NCBI GenBank assembly: GCA_029378245.1
Contig: JARKIF010000010.1
Coordinates: forward strand, 1,612,001-1,676,000
Direction: 5' to 3'
Source of the DNA: Roridomyces roridus
Taxonomy: Eukaryota > Basidiomycota > Agaricomycetes > Agaricales > Mycenaceae
Length of the DNA: 64,000 nucleotides
This document shows positions 22,301-32,720 of the stretch, piece after piece. The notes below the pieces were generated by a model. The model was not told the DNA's origin. It worked only from the letters and a program-made list of their open reading frames with translations, and searched no databases. The translations under genes and the position numbers were made by a program. Each line of letters starts with the position of its first letter. Position 1 is the stretch's first letter.

Positions 22301-24678
22301 AGAATCTGATTCCTCGGCGGATGTTCTCCTATCTGGAAAGCCTTGAACACGTCAATATTCGTCTTGAAGCTGTCGACGGATCCTGTGTCGAAGCTATGCA
22401 GCTTTTCTTCGACGCTATCACAGAGCCCCTGGGCGGATGTATGATTCTGTCGGCCATCCTAGCTGACGGACTATTCTCGACTCTCGATACCAGTGACTTT
22501 GAACGGGTCAGAGTGGCGAAGACAGACGTCTTCGGGACTCTGCAACGCGTTGCAGACATCTCCTCGATGGATTTCATCATTGCCTTCTCGTCGTTCGCTG
22601 CGGTCTTTGGCACAGGCGGTCAAACGAACTATTGCGCGTGCGTGCTTTCCTCACCGAGAATACGGAATTCTTACGGGCCACAGCTCCAACGGCGCACTCG
22701 AAGAACAAATCCTAGCCTTTCCAAACGGCTTCTCCTTCCTTTGTCCCGCTATCATCGACTCTGCATTCCTGAGCTCGGGCGACACATCACGTCTGCGGTA
22801 CCTCTTCGCGTACTCCATGTCTATGGAAGGTAAGAAACATGCTCAGCACTTGCTTGCAGACTAAGTATCCATACAGATATGGTTCTGTGGTTGGACGATG
22901 CCATCTCGAAATTCCAACGCGGCGTTCGATTCCGGCGGTATCTACCAAACTTGGATTGGACGGCGCTGGAGAGAGGCCTGGGAATGACCAAGTTGGGCAT
23001 GCATTTGCTCCAGTCGTCTCGGAACACCACGGAGATTGATTCTACCTCGACGAGTGAGACGGTGACGGCCAAGATCACCAAGGTCATTCAGAATGTTCTC
23101 AACGTATCAAGCGAAGACTTTGACGCGGACGTTCCGTTGACTTCTTACGGGATCGATTCGTTGGCCGCCGGTCGTTTATCGTGGGTGTACAACTTTTCAA
23201 CCAGAGACTAGCTGATGGAAGGATCCAGATTTGCGCTTCGCTCCTGGGTTCAAATTACCCAGTTGCAGCTCCTGGCGGACATTTCTCTGAACCGCATTAT
23301 CGACAACTTGCTGGAGTCGTCCCCCGAGCCGGAAACAGCGGCGCCAGAGAAAGATGATCAGGTGCAAGTCCCTACTACGACGCTTATGCAGAATTATGTT
23401 AGAGATCTATTCGGAATGGTGGAGCAGGCTGCAGCAGGACAGACTGTGTCGTCAACCTCTTCACTCCAGACTGTGCTGCTCACTGGGACCACAGGCGCCG
23501 TTGGCTGTCATCTTCTAGCGCATTTGATCGCAAACGATGGCGTGCAAAAGGTCTACGCCCTGATCCGAGGCGATTCGATATCCGACAGGCAAGCCGATGC
23601 CCTCAGCAAAGAGGGATTACCTCCGTCGTTGGTGCATTCCGAGAAACTGGTCCTTCTCGCCGCCGATTTCCGCCGAGATGACTTGGGCATACCTACTGAG
23701 ATCCAATCTTCCATTACCCACATCGTTCATAATGGTGAGCCGAGCAAATCCCCCGCATCATTGATTTTCGACCACGGATCACAGCGTGGAAGTTGGACTT
23801 TGTGTCGCCCTTGGAAGATTTCGAGGGCCTTATGAGGGCTACTGCGAGATTGCTTCGGCTCGCTACTCAATGCAACGCCGTTGTGCGCCCCACATTCTCG
23901 TTCATCAGCTCTTTCGCCGTTGCCGGCAACCGTGCGTTGATCTCATCAACCGCCAATGATCGCGTCTCTAACCTCCTGCAGTGTCTTCAACAACAGCTGC
24001 ACTGGAACTACCCAGACAAGACCCTAAAGATATCATGCCAGTGGGTTACCTACAATCCAAATGGGTTGGCGAACGACTGGTCCAAATTGCGTCCGAGCGA
24101 CGCTGGTTGAACGCCAACGTGATTCGCGTGGGGCAGTTGACGGGAAGTGCCAGTGGGACGTGGGAAACGACACAATGGTTCCCCGCTCTCGTGCAATCCG
24201 GTGCATATCTGGGATGTCTCCCAGATGGTAATGAGGTGCGTAGCCCGGCCTGAATTCAACCTGATTCTCACAATTCATTCATCTCGTTCAGGAAATCTCG
24301 TGGCTTTCGGTCAACGACGCCGCCGCTGCGATCGTTGACATGTCCAACCTGGCTTCGATGAATTCAACATTTCACCTTGTCCACCCTCGGCCTACGACCT
24401 GGCGCGCGTTGATGGATCATATGGTGTCTCTCCTTGGCGGCACTCTAGTCCCGTACGAGGAATGGCTTGGTCGGCTAAAGCACGCATCCGGGGGACTAGC
24501 GGCATTGCGACTGTTAGATTTCTTCCAAAGTGGGTTGCCGCATGTTAGGGTGGATTCGAAGCGAGCGGTCCAGGCTTCTGAAACCCTGGGAAGCGAGCAT
24601 CTGATGCAGCTTGGTCGGGCCGACGTTGAAAGTTGGGTTAAATACTGGAAGGAGTCTGGATTTTTGCCGCGTATGTAG
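16343..24678 (+). CDS. Reducing polyketide synthase with C-terminal reductase
   Basis: Multidomain enzyme of roughly 2,400 residues, over fifteen short introns. KS: VDTACSSS (active Cys), HATGT and GNIGHTE. AT: FSGQGPQ and GHSAGE. DH: HVIRGEPIWP (HxxxGxxxxP) and HPAILDACVH. A region then resembles the tail of a methyltransferase without its SAM motif, and a region resembles an enoylreductase without a clear GGVG nucleotide loop. KR: LGGIGSLGAAVA and the SSF/NYCASN catalytic area. ACP: YGIDSLAAG. Reductase: TGTTGAVG, FISSF and GYLQSKWVGE (YxxxK), ending SGFLPRM. The likely product is an unmethylated polyene released as aldehyde or alcohol. A small first exon MQTPVAI starts the protein. All joins keep frame; no break found. 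Confidence 0.9.
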
Positions 24679-26031
24679 ATGGTTCTCTCTCATCTACGAA
24701 TAGTGTCTACATCATCTGATAGAATTGATCCGATAGGTGTAGATCATTTCGGGAGGGTGGCCGATCAGATTTGTCCGAGTTTGTGCCAGTCAATGAGTGT
24801 GACAAGTCACCTTGTCTCCTCCCACCATTCAGAACGCCACTTAACTTCAAGCAACGCTTCAACTGCTCCCTCACTTCTTGCGCAATCGGATGAATCGGCG
24901 TGATTCAGACATGCACATCTCTGGACTCTGGAGACTCTGGCAGCGGCGTGCCAGCGCGCGCTTCTTTCTTCCCGGGTTCTGTGGTCGTTCCTCAGCGCCG
25001 AGATTCAAGTCAGGTCTTACCCTGGTTGGGAGTAGCCTATATCAAATCTGCCCCGAAATTAGGGCTTCGCACAAGTCTCTCAGTCAGCTGATGTGGTCCC
25101 GCCGGTGCGGCCCCCTGGATGTTGACCGAAAATGCCAAGTCTTCGACTCGAGAGTTGCTTTCTCTGAACAAGCTGTCTGTCTTTCACGGAAAAGAACCGG
25201 GATCCGACCGTTGTTCCAATTCAAGAGTCAAGAGGGGCCCATTCTTCAATGCCGCGTTCCATGATTGTCATTCCGGCCTAGTACTTACCCCGCCCGTAGT
25301 CTGAGACCGTTCTCGGCGCCCCGTATATTCTTGAAGACCGACTAGCGCCTGAAACCCTGCTGCACGGAAGGCCTTTTCGAACTTCCAACCCTTGATTGTA
25401 CGTACTTACGTCTCAGGGCCGATTGCTTCCCTGCGCCGCCGTCCAGGTAGGCTTCAGCCTTTCATATTTGCTCTTCTGCCGAGGAGGAGCGGTATGGTAT
25501 GTTGCGATCCGCGCTTCAATGCGCGAGGAGCGGCGTGTTAGGTCAGCGGGACTCTGTTGATATCTCGGTCTCCTTGGCCGTTGGTCTTCATCTTGGAAAT
25601 GATCCTGCGGACGAAATGCGACTTGGACGTCTGGAAAACAACACCCAGTCGGTACGCATCTTCTATTAGTCTGAACTCTCCCGTGTCATGAATCGCCATT
25701 TACAATCTGTCAGACGGGCTACAATTGAGCAATTAGCCGTTTTCGTCGAGTAATGGAACGCTCGCATAACGTATGATGAACACATGAGGGTATGTCTTTT
25801 CTTACTGATTTACGCGCTCTGGGACCGCCGTTCATGCAGTTCTTGACAGTGCATAACGGCAGTTGTGCGGATCTCCCATTCAGAAGATTTAGATGGCCGA
25901 AGAAGGTGCTCGGCATGTCCGCCGCTGGGTTCCTTGATCACGGAGGGGTTAGAGTGGTACGTTTCTTGTTGTCCAATTTAAATAGTGCTCGGGAGCGCCA
26001 CGGAAGATTGAGTCGCCCTCCCTCCTCCAAC
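24679..26031. other. Intergenic, no gene seen
   Basis: 1.35 kb between the PKS stop and the CE4 gene start. No motif-bearing frame is visible. The last 60 bp include a TTTAAATAGTG element at about 25977-25987 that may serve as the TATA region of the next gene. Confidence 0.5.
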
Positions 26032-27599
26032 ATGCATCTCCTGCTGTCGACTCTGCTGACTGCCACGGCAGTCTGGGGCCGTTCGAACCTGGTTTGCTGC
26101 TTATTGCCACACCTTGCACGGCCTAACACGTTGCAGGAATATCGTGCCACGCCTCAAGTCTACGAGGCTTGCATCAACGCCAACGATATTGCTCTCACCT
26201 TCGTACGTACCCTTTCCCGAGTACTGATAATCGACGCTCACTCGTAGTAGGATGATGGTACGCCCACCCCTTCCTGCACTGTGCCACATAACATAGCCCG
26301 CAGGACCGTACATCTACCTCCGCAGCATCTCCGACCAATTCACCGCCGCCGGCGCCAAAGCGACTTTTTTCATGAATGGCAACAACTGGGACTGCATCTA
26401 CAACCCCGACCGCATTTCCGACGTCAAATACGCCTATGCCGCGGGACACATGATCGGCAGCCACACCTGGTCGCACGCGGACCTCACTTCCGGCCTCTCG
26501 ACGGCGCAGATCCAAGACGCCATGTTCCGCATGGAGGAGGCCTTCTCGCGGATCCTTGGGATCAAGCCTGCGTTCATGCGCCCGCCGTTCGGAGACTATA
26601 ACGATAATATTCAGTCCATTGCGGCTGGGAGGGGCCAGAGTCTCGCTTTGTGGGATTGGGATACCGGTGATGCGGATGGTAACACGACGGCGCAGTCCGA
26701 AGCGGTTTATAATGACGTTGCGAATGCGAAGGTCAAGAATGCTTTGATTTTGGAGCATGAGACTGAGGGTGAGTTTGAGCTTGGGTATAAGTATGGGGCT
26801 CGGTCGCTTATTCGGACAGAAACGACTTCTACCACCCTCGTTCCGTTTGCGATCAAGTTATTCCAGAGCAAGGGATACAACGTGCGTGATTTCCGACCTC
26901 AAACGCATTCAGCTAACGGGTTATGTAGCTCGTCACGATGGCTGAATGCCTTGGAGTACAACCATACCAAGCAATCGGAGTCGCTCAGCAACAAACTTCG
27001 GCTTGGACGTGTGATGGCACCCCTGACCCTGGCGATGTGTGCGGCGGCTCCATCGCTTGCGAAACCGGTACACCCGTCTTCTCCTCGACGACCGGGACGC
27101 CTACCAGTACTTCTACGACTCCTACCAGCACGCCCCCAACTGCCACGCCCACCGCAACGACGTACATCCACCCCACCGCCAACGCCGCGAAATGCATCGC
27201 AGCGGCATCCAACGCAGACGGCGCCGTGGTGGAAATCGAAGACTGCGCTACTACGACTTCCCAGCAGTGGACCGTCTCTGGAGCTACCCTCCAGATCTTT
27301 GGCAACAAGTGTCTGGATGTGACCAACGGCGCCACGGCGGATGGGACGAAGATGCAGATATGGACTTGCACGAGTGGGAATACGAACCAGATGTGGACGC
27401 TTTCGGGGAATACGATTCAGTGGAAGGGAAAGTCGAGTTGTTTGGATTTGACCGGTGGGACGCAGACTGATGGCAATCCCGTGCGCTCATTTTCTGTGCG
27501 CCTTTTGGATGAAATGCTGACCGGCGGTTTCTGTAGATCCAAATCTGGACTTGTACCGGTGGTCCGAACCAGGCGTGGACGAGAACGAGTACGCCTTGA
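26032..27599 (+). CDS. Secreted CE4 chitin/polysaccharide deacetylase with ricin-B-like tail
   Basis: Signal peptide MHLLLSTLLTATAVWG, then a NodB-type domain: ALTF|DDG|PYIY (catalytic and metal Asp), SHTWSH (metal-binding His pair), RPPFGDYN, WDWDTGD and LEHET. The middle of the first motif is encoded by a 7-nt exon at 26251-26257 between two ordinary introns. After the catalytic domain and a Ser/Thr/Pro-rich linker comes a CBM13/ricin-B-like domain with repeated CLD and QQW/NQMW/NQAW motifs, the last part after a final intron ending TRTSTP. All catalytic motifs are present. Likely removes acetyl groups from chitin or xylan outside the cell. Confidence 0.9.
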
Positions 27600-27710
27600 G
27601 AGTGTTCGGTTTGATTCTTGGGACATTTTGGACATTCTTTTTATGGACAATATCACTTCTTGCTTTGTTGTTCACGAAATCTAATGAGTACTATCCTGGT
27701 GCCGATTATT

Positions 27711-27830
27711 TGAGCCTCGCCGTGTCTTCATCCTGTGGAGTTTCAACACCGCAAGTCACTCAAACCCGACGGGTTGCTGTTCAGCTACAGTGCTCAGGAT
27801 GAGGTGTTTCATGGAGATGTGCATTGACAT
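27711..27830 (+). pseudogene. P450 exon fossil
   Basis: ATCCTGTGGAGTTTCAAC, CGCAAGTCACTCAAACC, TTCAGCTACAGTGCTCAGGA and GTTTCATGGAGATGTGC match the exon after the heme loop of P450-1 (9000-9120, minus strand) closely. Only this piece is present and it has lost a few codons. It is a fragment of the same P450 subfamily. Confidence 0.75.
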
Positions 27831-28073
27831 TTCGTTCGTCCTACTCTGTAGCAATGGACTGCGCTCCCGAGGGATCGACTGCCGAAATCCGCAAAAAAAG
27901 GCAATGCTCAGGCGACCTTTTTTCACCCAGCTCCCAGGCCATAGACGGCCCATCGTCCCGGCATCATTGACAGAATTCGACACCGAAATCATCAATCTTT
28001 CTTTGTGTAAGCCACCGGCATCGGCAACTAGAGCTCACGGACCGGCAGCAATTGCATCTTCTCTCTTACTACC

Positions 28074-29366
28074 ATGTCCCTCACGCTGCGCTACCTCCCA
28101 TACGCACCTCTCCTGGCATTCCCCCTTCTATTCTATGCTTTCTCTGGGCCCTCTCAAGTTCAGTCCAAATCGAATTTGCTTCCAGGTCCAGTACAAGCCG
28201 GCCTCGCGAGCCAGCCACATGATTCTCGAGCACGGGAGGTTTATTCCGAAGACTGGACAGAAGGCGGCGCCTATGCACACCTTCCCACAGGAAAGGTACA
28301 CCCTGTCTCGTGATTTTCAAGTCTTTTTATACCGCACCAGGTCCGCTATTGGCTGCTTGGGCTGGAAACCGGCAAGAAAGTGAGCAAGAATTCATCTCAT
28401 CTTTTGGGTGCTGACAGTTTCAGATTGTCCTTGTCCACGGGCTTACAATCCCCGCTATCGCATACGCCAAGCTCGTGCCACTACTTGTCGAGGCGGGTTA
28501 TCGTGTACTCCTTTACGACCTGTATGGCCGCGGCTACTCCGACGCACCGCAAAATATTCCGTACGACATCAATTTATACGTTACGCAGCTGGCTCTCCTG
28601 CTCCAGCATGTCGGATGGAACTCCACCAGAATAGTCGGCTATAGTATGGGAGGGCCCATCACCGCCGCGTTCCTAGCCTCGTTCCTGCAGCTCGTGGAGC
28701 GAGATGTTGTTTTGATCGCCAGTGCAGGCGCGTCCGAGGTTTGACCATGCCTGCTTTGATAACTCAATCTGACGATGCCTAGACGCCTCCTCCGGGCAAA
28801 AAACTCTGGAATTCAAATCTGCCTGTTGTACAACGGTGGATAACACGCAAAGTCATGGCGGTAGGTGCTTTGCACGGAAAGCATATATATCTTTTGAACG
28901 ATTAAAACAGCGTGTTGTCGCGGCACCAAATGCTGACGACGATATGATACAAGAGGTGAGTTTCTTGCCGCCGAGTCCAACACGCCTTCAATATGTTCAG
29001 ATTGTTCGTGTCCAAGCGACCTCGCTTCCAGGCTACCCACGGGCTGTCGCATCGTCTTTGTACGATGGACCCATCTTTCACATGCGTTGGGCATTCAAAG
29101 CCAGCGTGTGGTCGGGACGGCGGGTCCTGTTCCTGCACGTACGTTCTACAACTCCTCTCTGGAATTAATATTGCAGCCGTCTGATAAAAGTGCAGGGCGA
29201 GCGCGATGCGGTCGTCCCGCCTGCTGCTTCTCCTCTTCTCCGCTCACTTGTCGACTCCGCGGGCGGGGATACCACACTGGTACAGGTACAGGATGCGGGA
29301 CACGATCTGACGTGGACGCATCCGGAGGAGGTTGGGCGCGCATTGCTATCTTTCTTGGAGGGTTGA
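28074..29366 (+). CDS. Alpha/beta hydrolase
   Basis: An N-terminal hydrophobic segment (YLPYAPLLAFPLLFYAF) suggests a signal anchor. The fold shows the strand-loop LVHGLT, a YGRGYSD loop, the nucleophile elbow GYSMGG (Ser), the acid in GERDAVVP and the catalytic His in DAGHDLTW. About six exons are joined in frame; small introns fall after GK (28298), ETGKK, ASE, VMA and before GERD. About 350 residues, stop after ALLSFLEG. Substrate not predictable. It sits between two CE4 deacetylase genes and 3.4 kb from the PKS. Confidence 0.85.
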
Positions 29367-29592
29367 TGGCGGCCATGATCAGAGATTTTTGCCGGGCTGA
29401 TATCTATGTGATGTGGATGCTCCAACTCCGACACAGAATAAATAAATCATCCTTGGGCACAAGCAACTTGAAGTAAGTAAACGGAATGTCCAAGGGACTT
29501 TGGTCAAATCTTCAAGTTGCATAAAATTGAACCCGGTAGCGACATAATACATAAAAAGGAGTATCGCCCCTATGAAATCCTCAACGGGGGAT

Positions 29593-30668
29593 TCAAAGGA
29601 CTTGGCCCGGAGGAGCGGGCATCAGCGCACCGTCCGGTGGCTGGTTCTTCGCCTTGAAAGCATCGCACATCTCCGCCATCGTCACCCACTCAACCCCTTC
29701 GTGTTTATTAATGTACTCGATGATTCTAGAAAAATCCTTTCACACGGCAGGCGGTGAGTTAAGGTAATATACACACCTCTCCTGCATAAGCAGCGCGTGC
29801 GGGTGGCCGGAGACGTCGGGGTGGATTGTCATTGGGAAGACAAACTCATCGTACTCCCGATAAAAGTAGTCGAAATGATCCTGCCAATCTTCTGTCAGCT
29901 CGACTCGGATGCAAGGGAAAGTAAAACACACAATCCAGAGAGCCTCGACGTCGCGAGGGTTGACCCATCCATGGCTGTTTGGCGCCGATTTGACGAACAT
30001 CATGGGTGGGAGATCGTCCAAGTACCAATTGGCGGGAATCTCGACGAGTCCCGTCGGTTGGCCAACGACCAGGGGTTTCATCCAAGTCTCGGCCTTGTTC
30101 GAGTAATCGATCTTGGTCCAGGCGTCGCCGGTGCGGAGCCAGTACATCTGACAGTCGTGGTGGCTCATCGAATGATCGTACTCGATTCCATAGTTTAGCA
30201 GCAGCTCCGAGCCTTCATGGCTGGTCTCCCACCACGGAGCGACGCTGCCTCGCGGAGGCTTGCCACAAAAGTCGGCAAGCATTCTGTAGGTCTTGTCCAA
30301 CACGTCGCGTTGCTGTTCCACGGTCATGTCCTTTGGGTTCTCGTGAGAATAGCCGTGTAGTCCGATCTCATGTCCCGAGTCGCGGATGAGCGCGCACTCT
30401 TCAGGAAACGTCTCCAACGAATGTCCTGGTATAAACCACGTCGTCTTGATCTTGTACTTGTCGAAGAGCTTGAGTAGGCGGCGGGTACCAACTGTGCCTG
30501 CGAACAGCCCTTGGTAACGAGATGCGTGAGTTACTACCGCGGATATGCACAGAAAGAATGACCTCGGCTGATGTCACTGGTGGAATCCTCTCCGCCGTAG
30601 GAGCCCAGCCATCCACCGACAGCGTCGAGGTCGACGCCATAGGAGACAAGGACCCGCTTTTTCGTCAT
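29593..30668 (-). CDS. PgdA-like CE4 polysaccharide deacetylase / cyclic imidase-type protein
   Basis: No signal peptide. The N-terminus [17 protein letters not shown] and the motifs [17 protein letters not shown] (HxxxH metal site), APWWE and [11 protein letters not shown] match the cytosolic branch of CE4 typified by Helicobacter PgdA and cyclic imidases. Exon 1 ends at SDISR and an intron removes about 50 nt near 30510-30560; a second likely intron near 29880-29935 and a third near 29715-29775 restore homology, and the protein ends APPGQVL. Intact. Substrate may be a small amide or imide rather than a polymer; the family contains both. It converges on the alpha/beta hydrolase. Confidence 0.85.
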
Positions 30669-31164
30669 GATTGTGGGCTGGGAGAGAGGAGCTTACGGGG
30701 GCCGTGAGCTAATAAATAGATAGATAGCATGGGAGCGATGAGTGCTTTTCGCACCGTGGTGTGAGTGCAAAGATAGTGAGTCATTGTGAGTGATGGTCGG
30801 GCCGACGGTGCCGATATTGATTACATGTGCGTCACGGCATTACGGATACACTCTCCTCAAGACCACCACAACTACTGCCACACTCCCTCGTCCTTTCGTC
30901 TCAACACACGACGAGTTCAAGACCGCTGGATCTCAGTTTTTGCAACTTTTAGCCGGGATTTGAATGGAGGAGTGGCGGATGTAGTTTTCGATGGACCGAG
31001 CCAGAGGTGCGTCTGCTAGCACCTTGCTCCTGCCTCACAGGACTCCTAAATCAACAGCCTCCATAGATTACGTTTCCGGTGCTCTCAAAACGCCCGGCTT
31101 GGCCACCTGCTCGCTGGATAACGTGCGCCGTGGTATGCCGCTCCGACTGCCTTTGACTCCCTCA
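30669..31164. other. Intergenic, promoter side of the CE4 gene
   Basis: AT/AG-rich at first (TAAATAGATAGATAG near 30712-30726), then unremarkable. No gene recognised before the MITE. Confidence 0.5.
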
Positions 31165-31420
31165 CACAGGGGGGAAGGCATCTTTTCCGCACCGCGGAAA
31201 TACTTTATTTACGCAACATTTCCGCAGTATTTCCGCAACATTTCCGCCAGCTCCGAAAATAGGCGATAAAAATCAAAATCTGCCAATTTAGCAGAGAATC
31301 TGATGATTATGTAATGAAATCAACACATTTCCGCCACGCGGAAATGTTGCGGAAATCATGCGGAAATACTGCGGAAATATAAAATTCCCGCTGTGCGGAA
31401 AAGTGAGGTTCCCCCCTGTG
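31165..31420. mobile_element. 256-bp MITE with CACAG ends and TCA target duplication
   Basis: It begins CACAGGGGGGAA and ends TTCCCCCCTGTG, with matching TTTTCCGCAC/GTGCGGAAAA further in; the inverted ends match over about 28 bp with a few mismatches. TCA flanks both sides (31162-31164 and 31421-31423). CACAG termini plus a 3-bp duplication point to the CACTA (CMC) superfamily. Internally, GCGGAAAT and ATTTCCGC blocks alternate, so most of it can fold back. No coding capacity. Confidence 0.75.
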
Positions 31421-31959
31421 TCAGTCCACTACTCCCATCGACTATCATGCTGACCGTCGCCTAGCTAGCCGCTCATCGCCTCCCGTGACAATGACCGCAC
31501 GGATTGACCTACAACGGATTGGATTCCTCATCCACCGCTCCGTCCCCCACTGCCTCTGTGGGCACTGCCTGGCCCGTCACGCTGTGGTTCTGCACCCACC
31601 GTTCGGCCGCACCTTGTCTCCATCTTTCTACTCGTATCACACGCATTTCAGCCCGCATTCGCCGTATGGTGCAACATGCCGTCGTAGGGAATTTCTTTCT
31701 CTCTTTCTCTTTCTCTCAGACGGCGAAGCTGTCAGAAAATGCATGCCGGAGGTGGCTGCTAGAGCCAACGAGGCTCAGGATTGAGGAGACACTCGAGTGC
31801 GCAAATGGACGATAGTGCGACAGGGGACGTGGAAGTCAAGAAGATAGAAGGACTGATTCATATCATACGTAGGCTGTACATCAAGTATACGGATACATAC
31901 AATACGAACCGATGCAAATAAACCCAGTTCCTGACAGAAGCAGAGGGTGGAGAGGGCCG
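31421..31959. other. Intergenic, no gene seen
   Basis: Open frames here lack domains. A CT/TC-rich tract lies near 31690-31720. Confidence 0.45.
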
Positions 31960-32720
31960 TGGAGATGTTAGGTGCCGGATCCGAGGCTGACTGGAATCCC
32001 GGATAAGGACGGCCGGAGTAAGAACGACCGGAACTCCGGGATGAAGGACTCCGGAGAGGGACGAAAAGTCGGAGGAGGGAGATGGAGTCCAACCGGTGAC
32101 ACCACAAAGACCCAGGGTGACCGGGTTCCCTACGCTACTTCCAAGGGAAGCAATCCGGACGAGACGATAAAGGAGGAGAGGAGGGCTCGGAGCAGCCAAG
32201 GTCGAATAGACCAGGAACGTTAATATTCCAACTGCAGTACCGAGTACAAAAGGAAAGTCTTATATACTAAGTGTGAGAGATATTTGTCAAGACACTAAAA
32301 TAGACTTGAGAACGGACATAACCGGCTAAGTGGATATAAGGTGATTAAGCCCGCACGGAGTGATCAGTGGATGTCACTCCAGAGCATGTCAGATGAATAT
32401 CCTGTCAAGGTTCCTTTTTCATGTGAATAATCAAAATACCCGGTGTAGTCCGAGAAGCAGGACTCGGCCTGACAGATGGGATGGATCCGGAGTTGGGTCA
32501 AAGGAACCGGAACTCCGGTCAAAGGAACCGGAGTCCGGAGTTTGGATGAAGTTGGAACGGGACGTAACAAATTGAGGAAGGGCAAAAGTCCGAACGAGGA
32601 CCGGAGTCCGGTCAAGATTGATCCGGATTTGTTGGAGCCGGAACCGGAGTTGGGTCGAGTGGTCCGGAGTTGGTGAAAATGGAACGGGACGTAACAGGAG
32701 AGGGTATCGTGGGAGGGACA
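31960..32720. repeat. CCGGA/CCGGAGT-rich repeat region
   Basis: Short motifs such as CCGGAACTCCGG, CCGGAGT and GGATCCGGA recur dozens of times at 31970-32130 and 32480-32680. A longer unit, GGAACGGGACGTAACA, is repeated directly at about 32553-32568 and 32681-32696. The 32220-32340 part between is A/T-rich and could be an LTR-like regulatory stretch, but no paired LTR is seen. Confidence 0.55.

Noticed and set aside
23933..24032. Apparent frameshift in the PKS reductase domain
   Set aside because: A 50-nt GT-AG intron (GTGCGT...CTGCAG) restores the frame and aligns the GYLQSK motif, so no lesion is needed.
31485..31815. Plus-strand frames of about 100 residues after the MITE
   Set aside because: No homology-like motifs and composition typical of noncoding DNA here.
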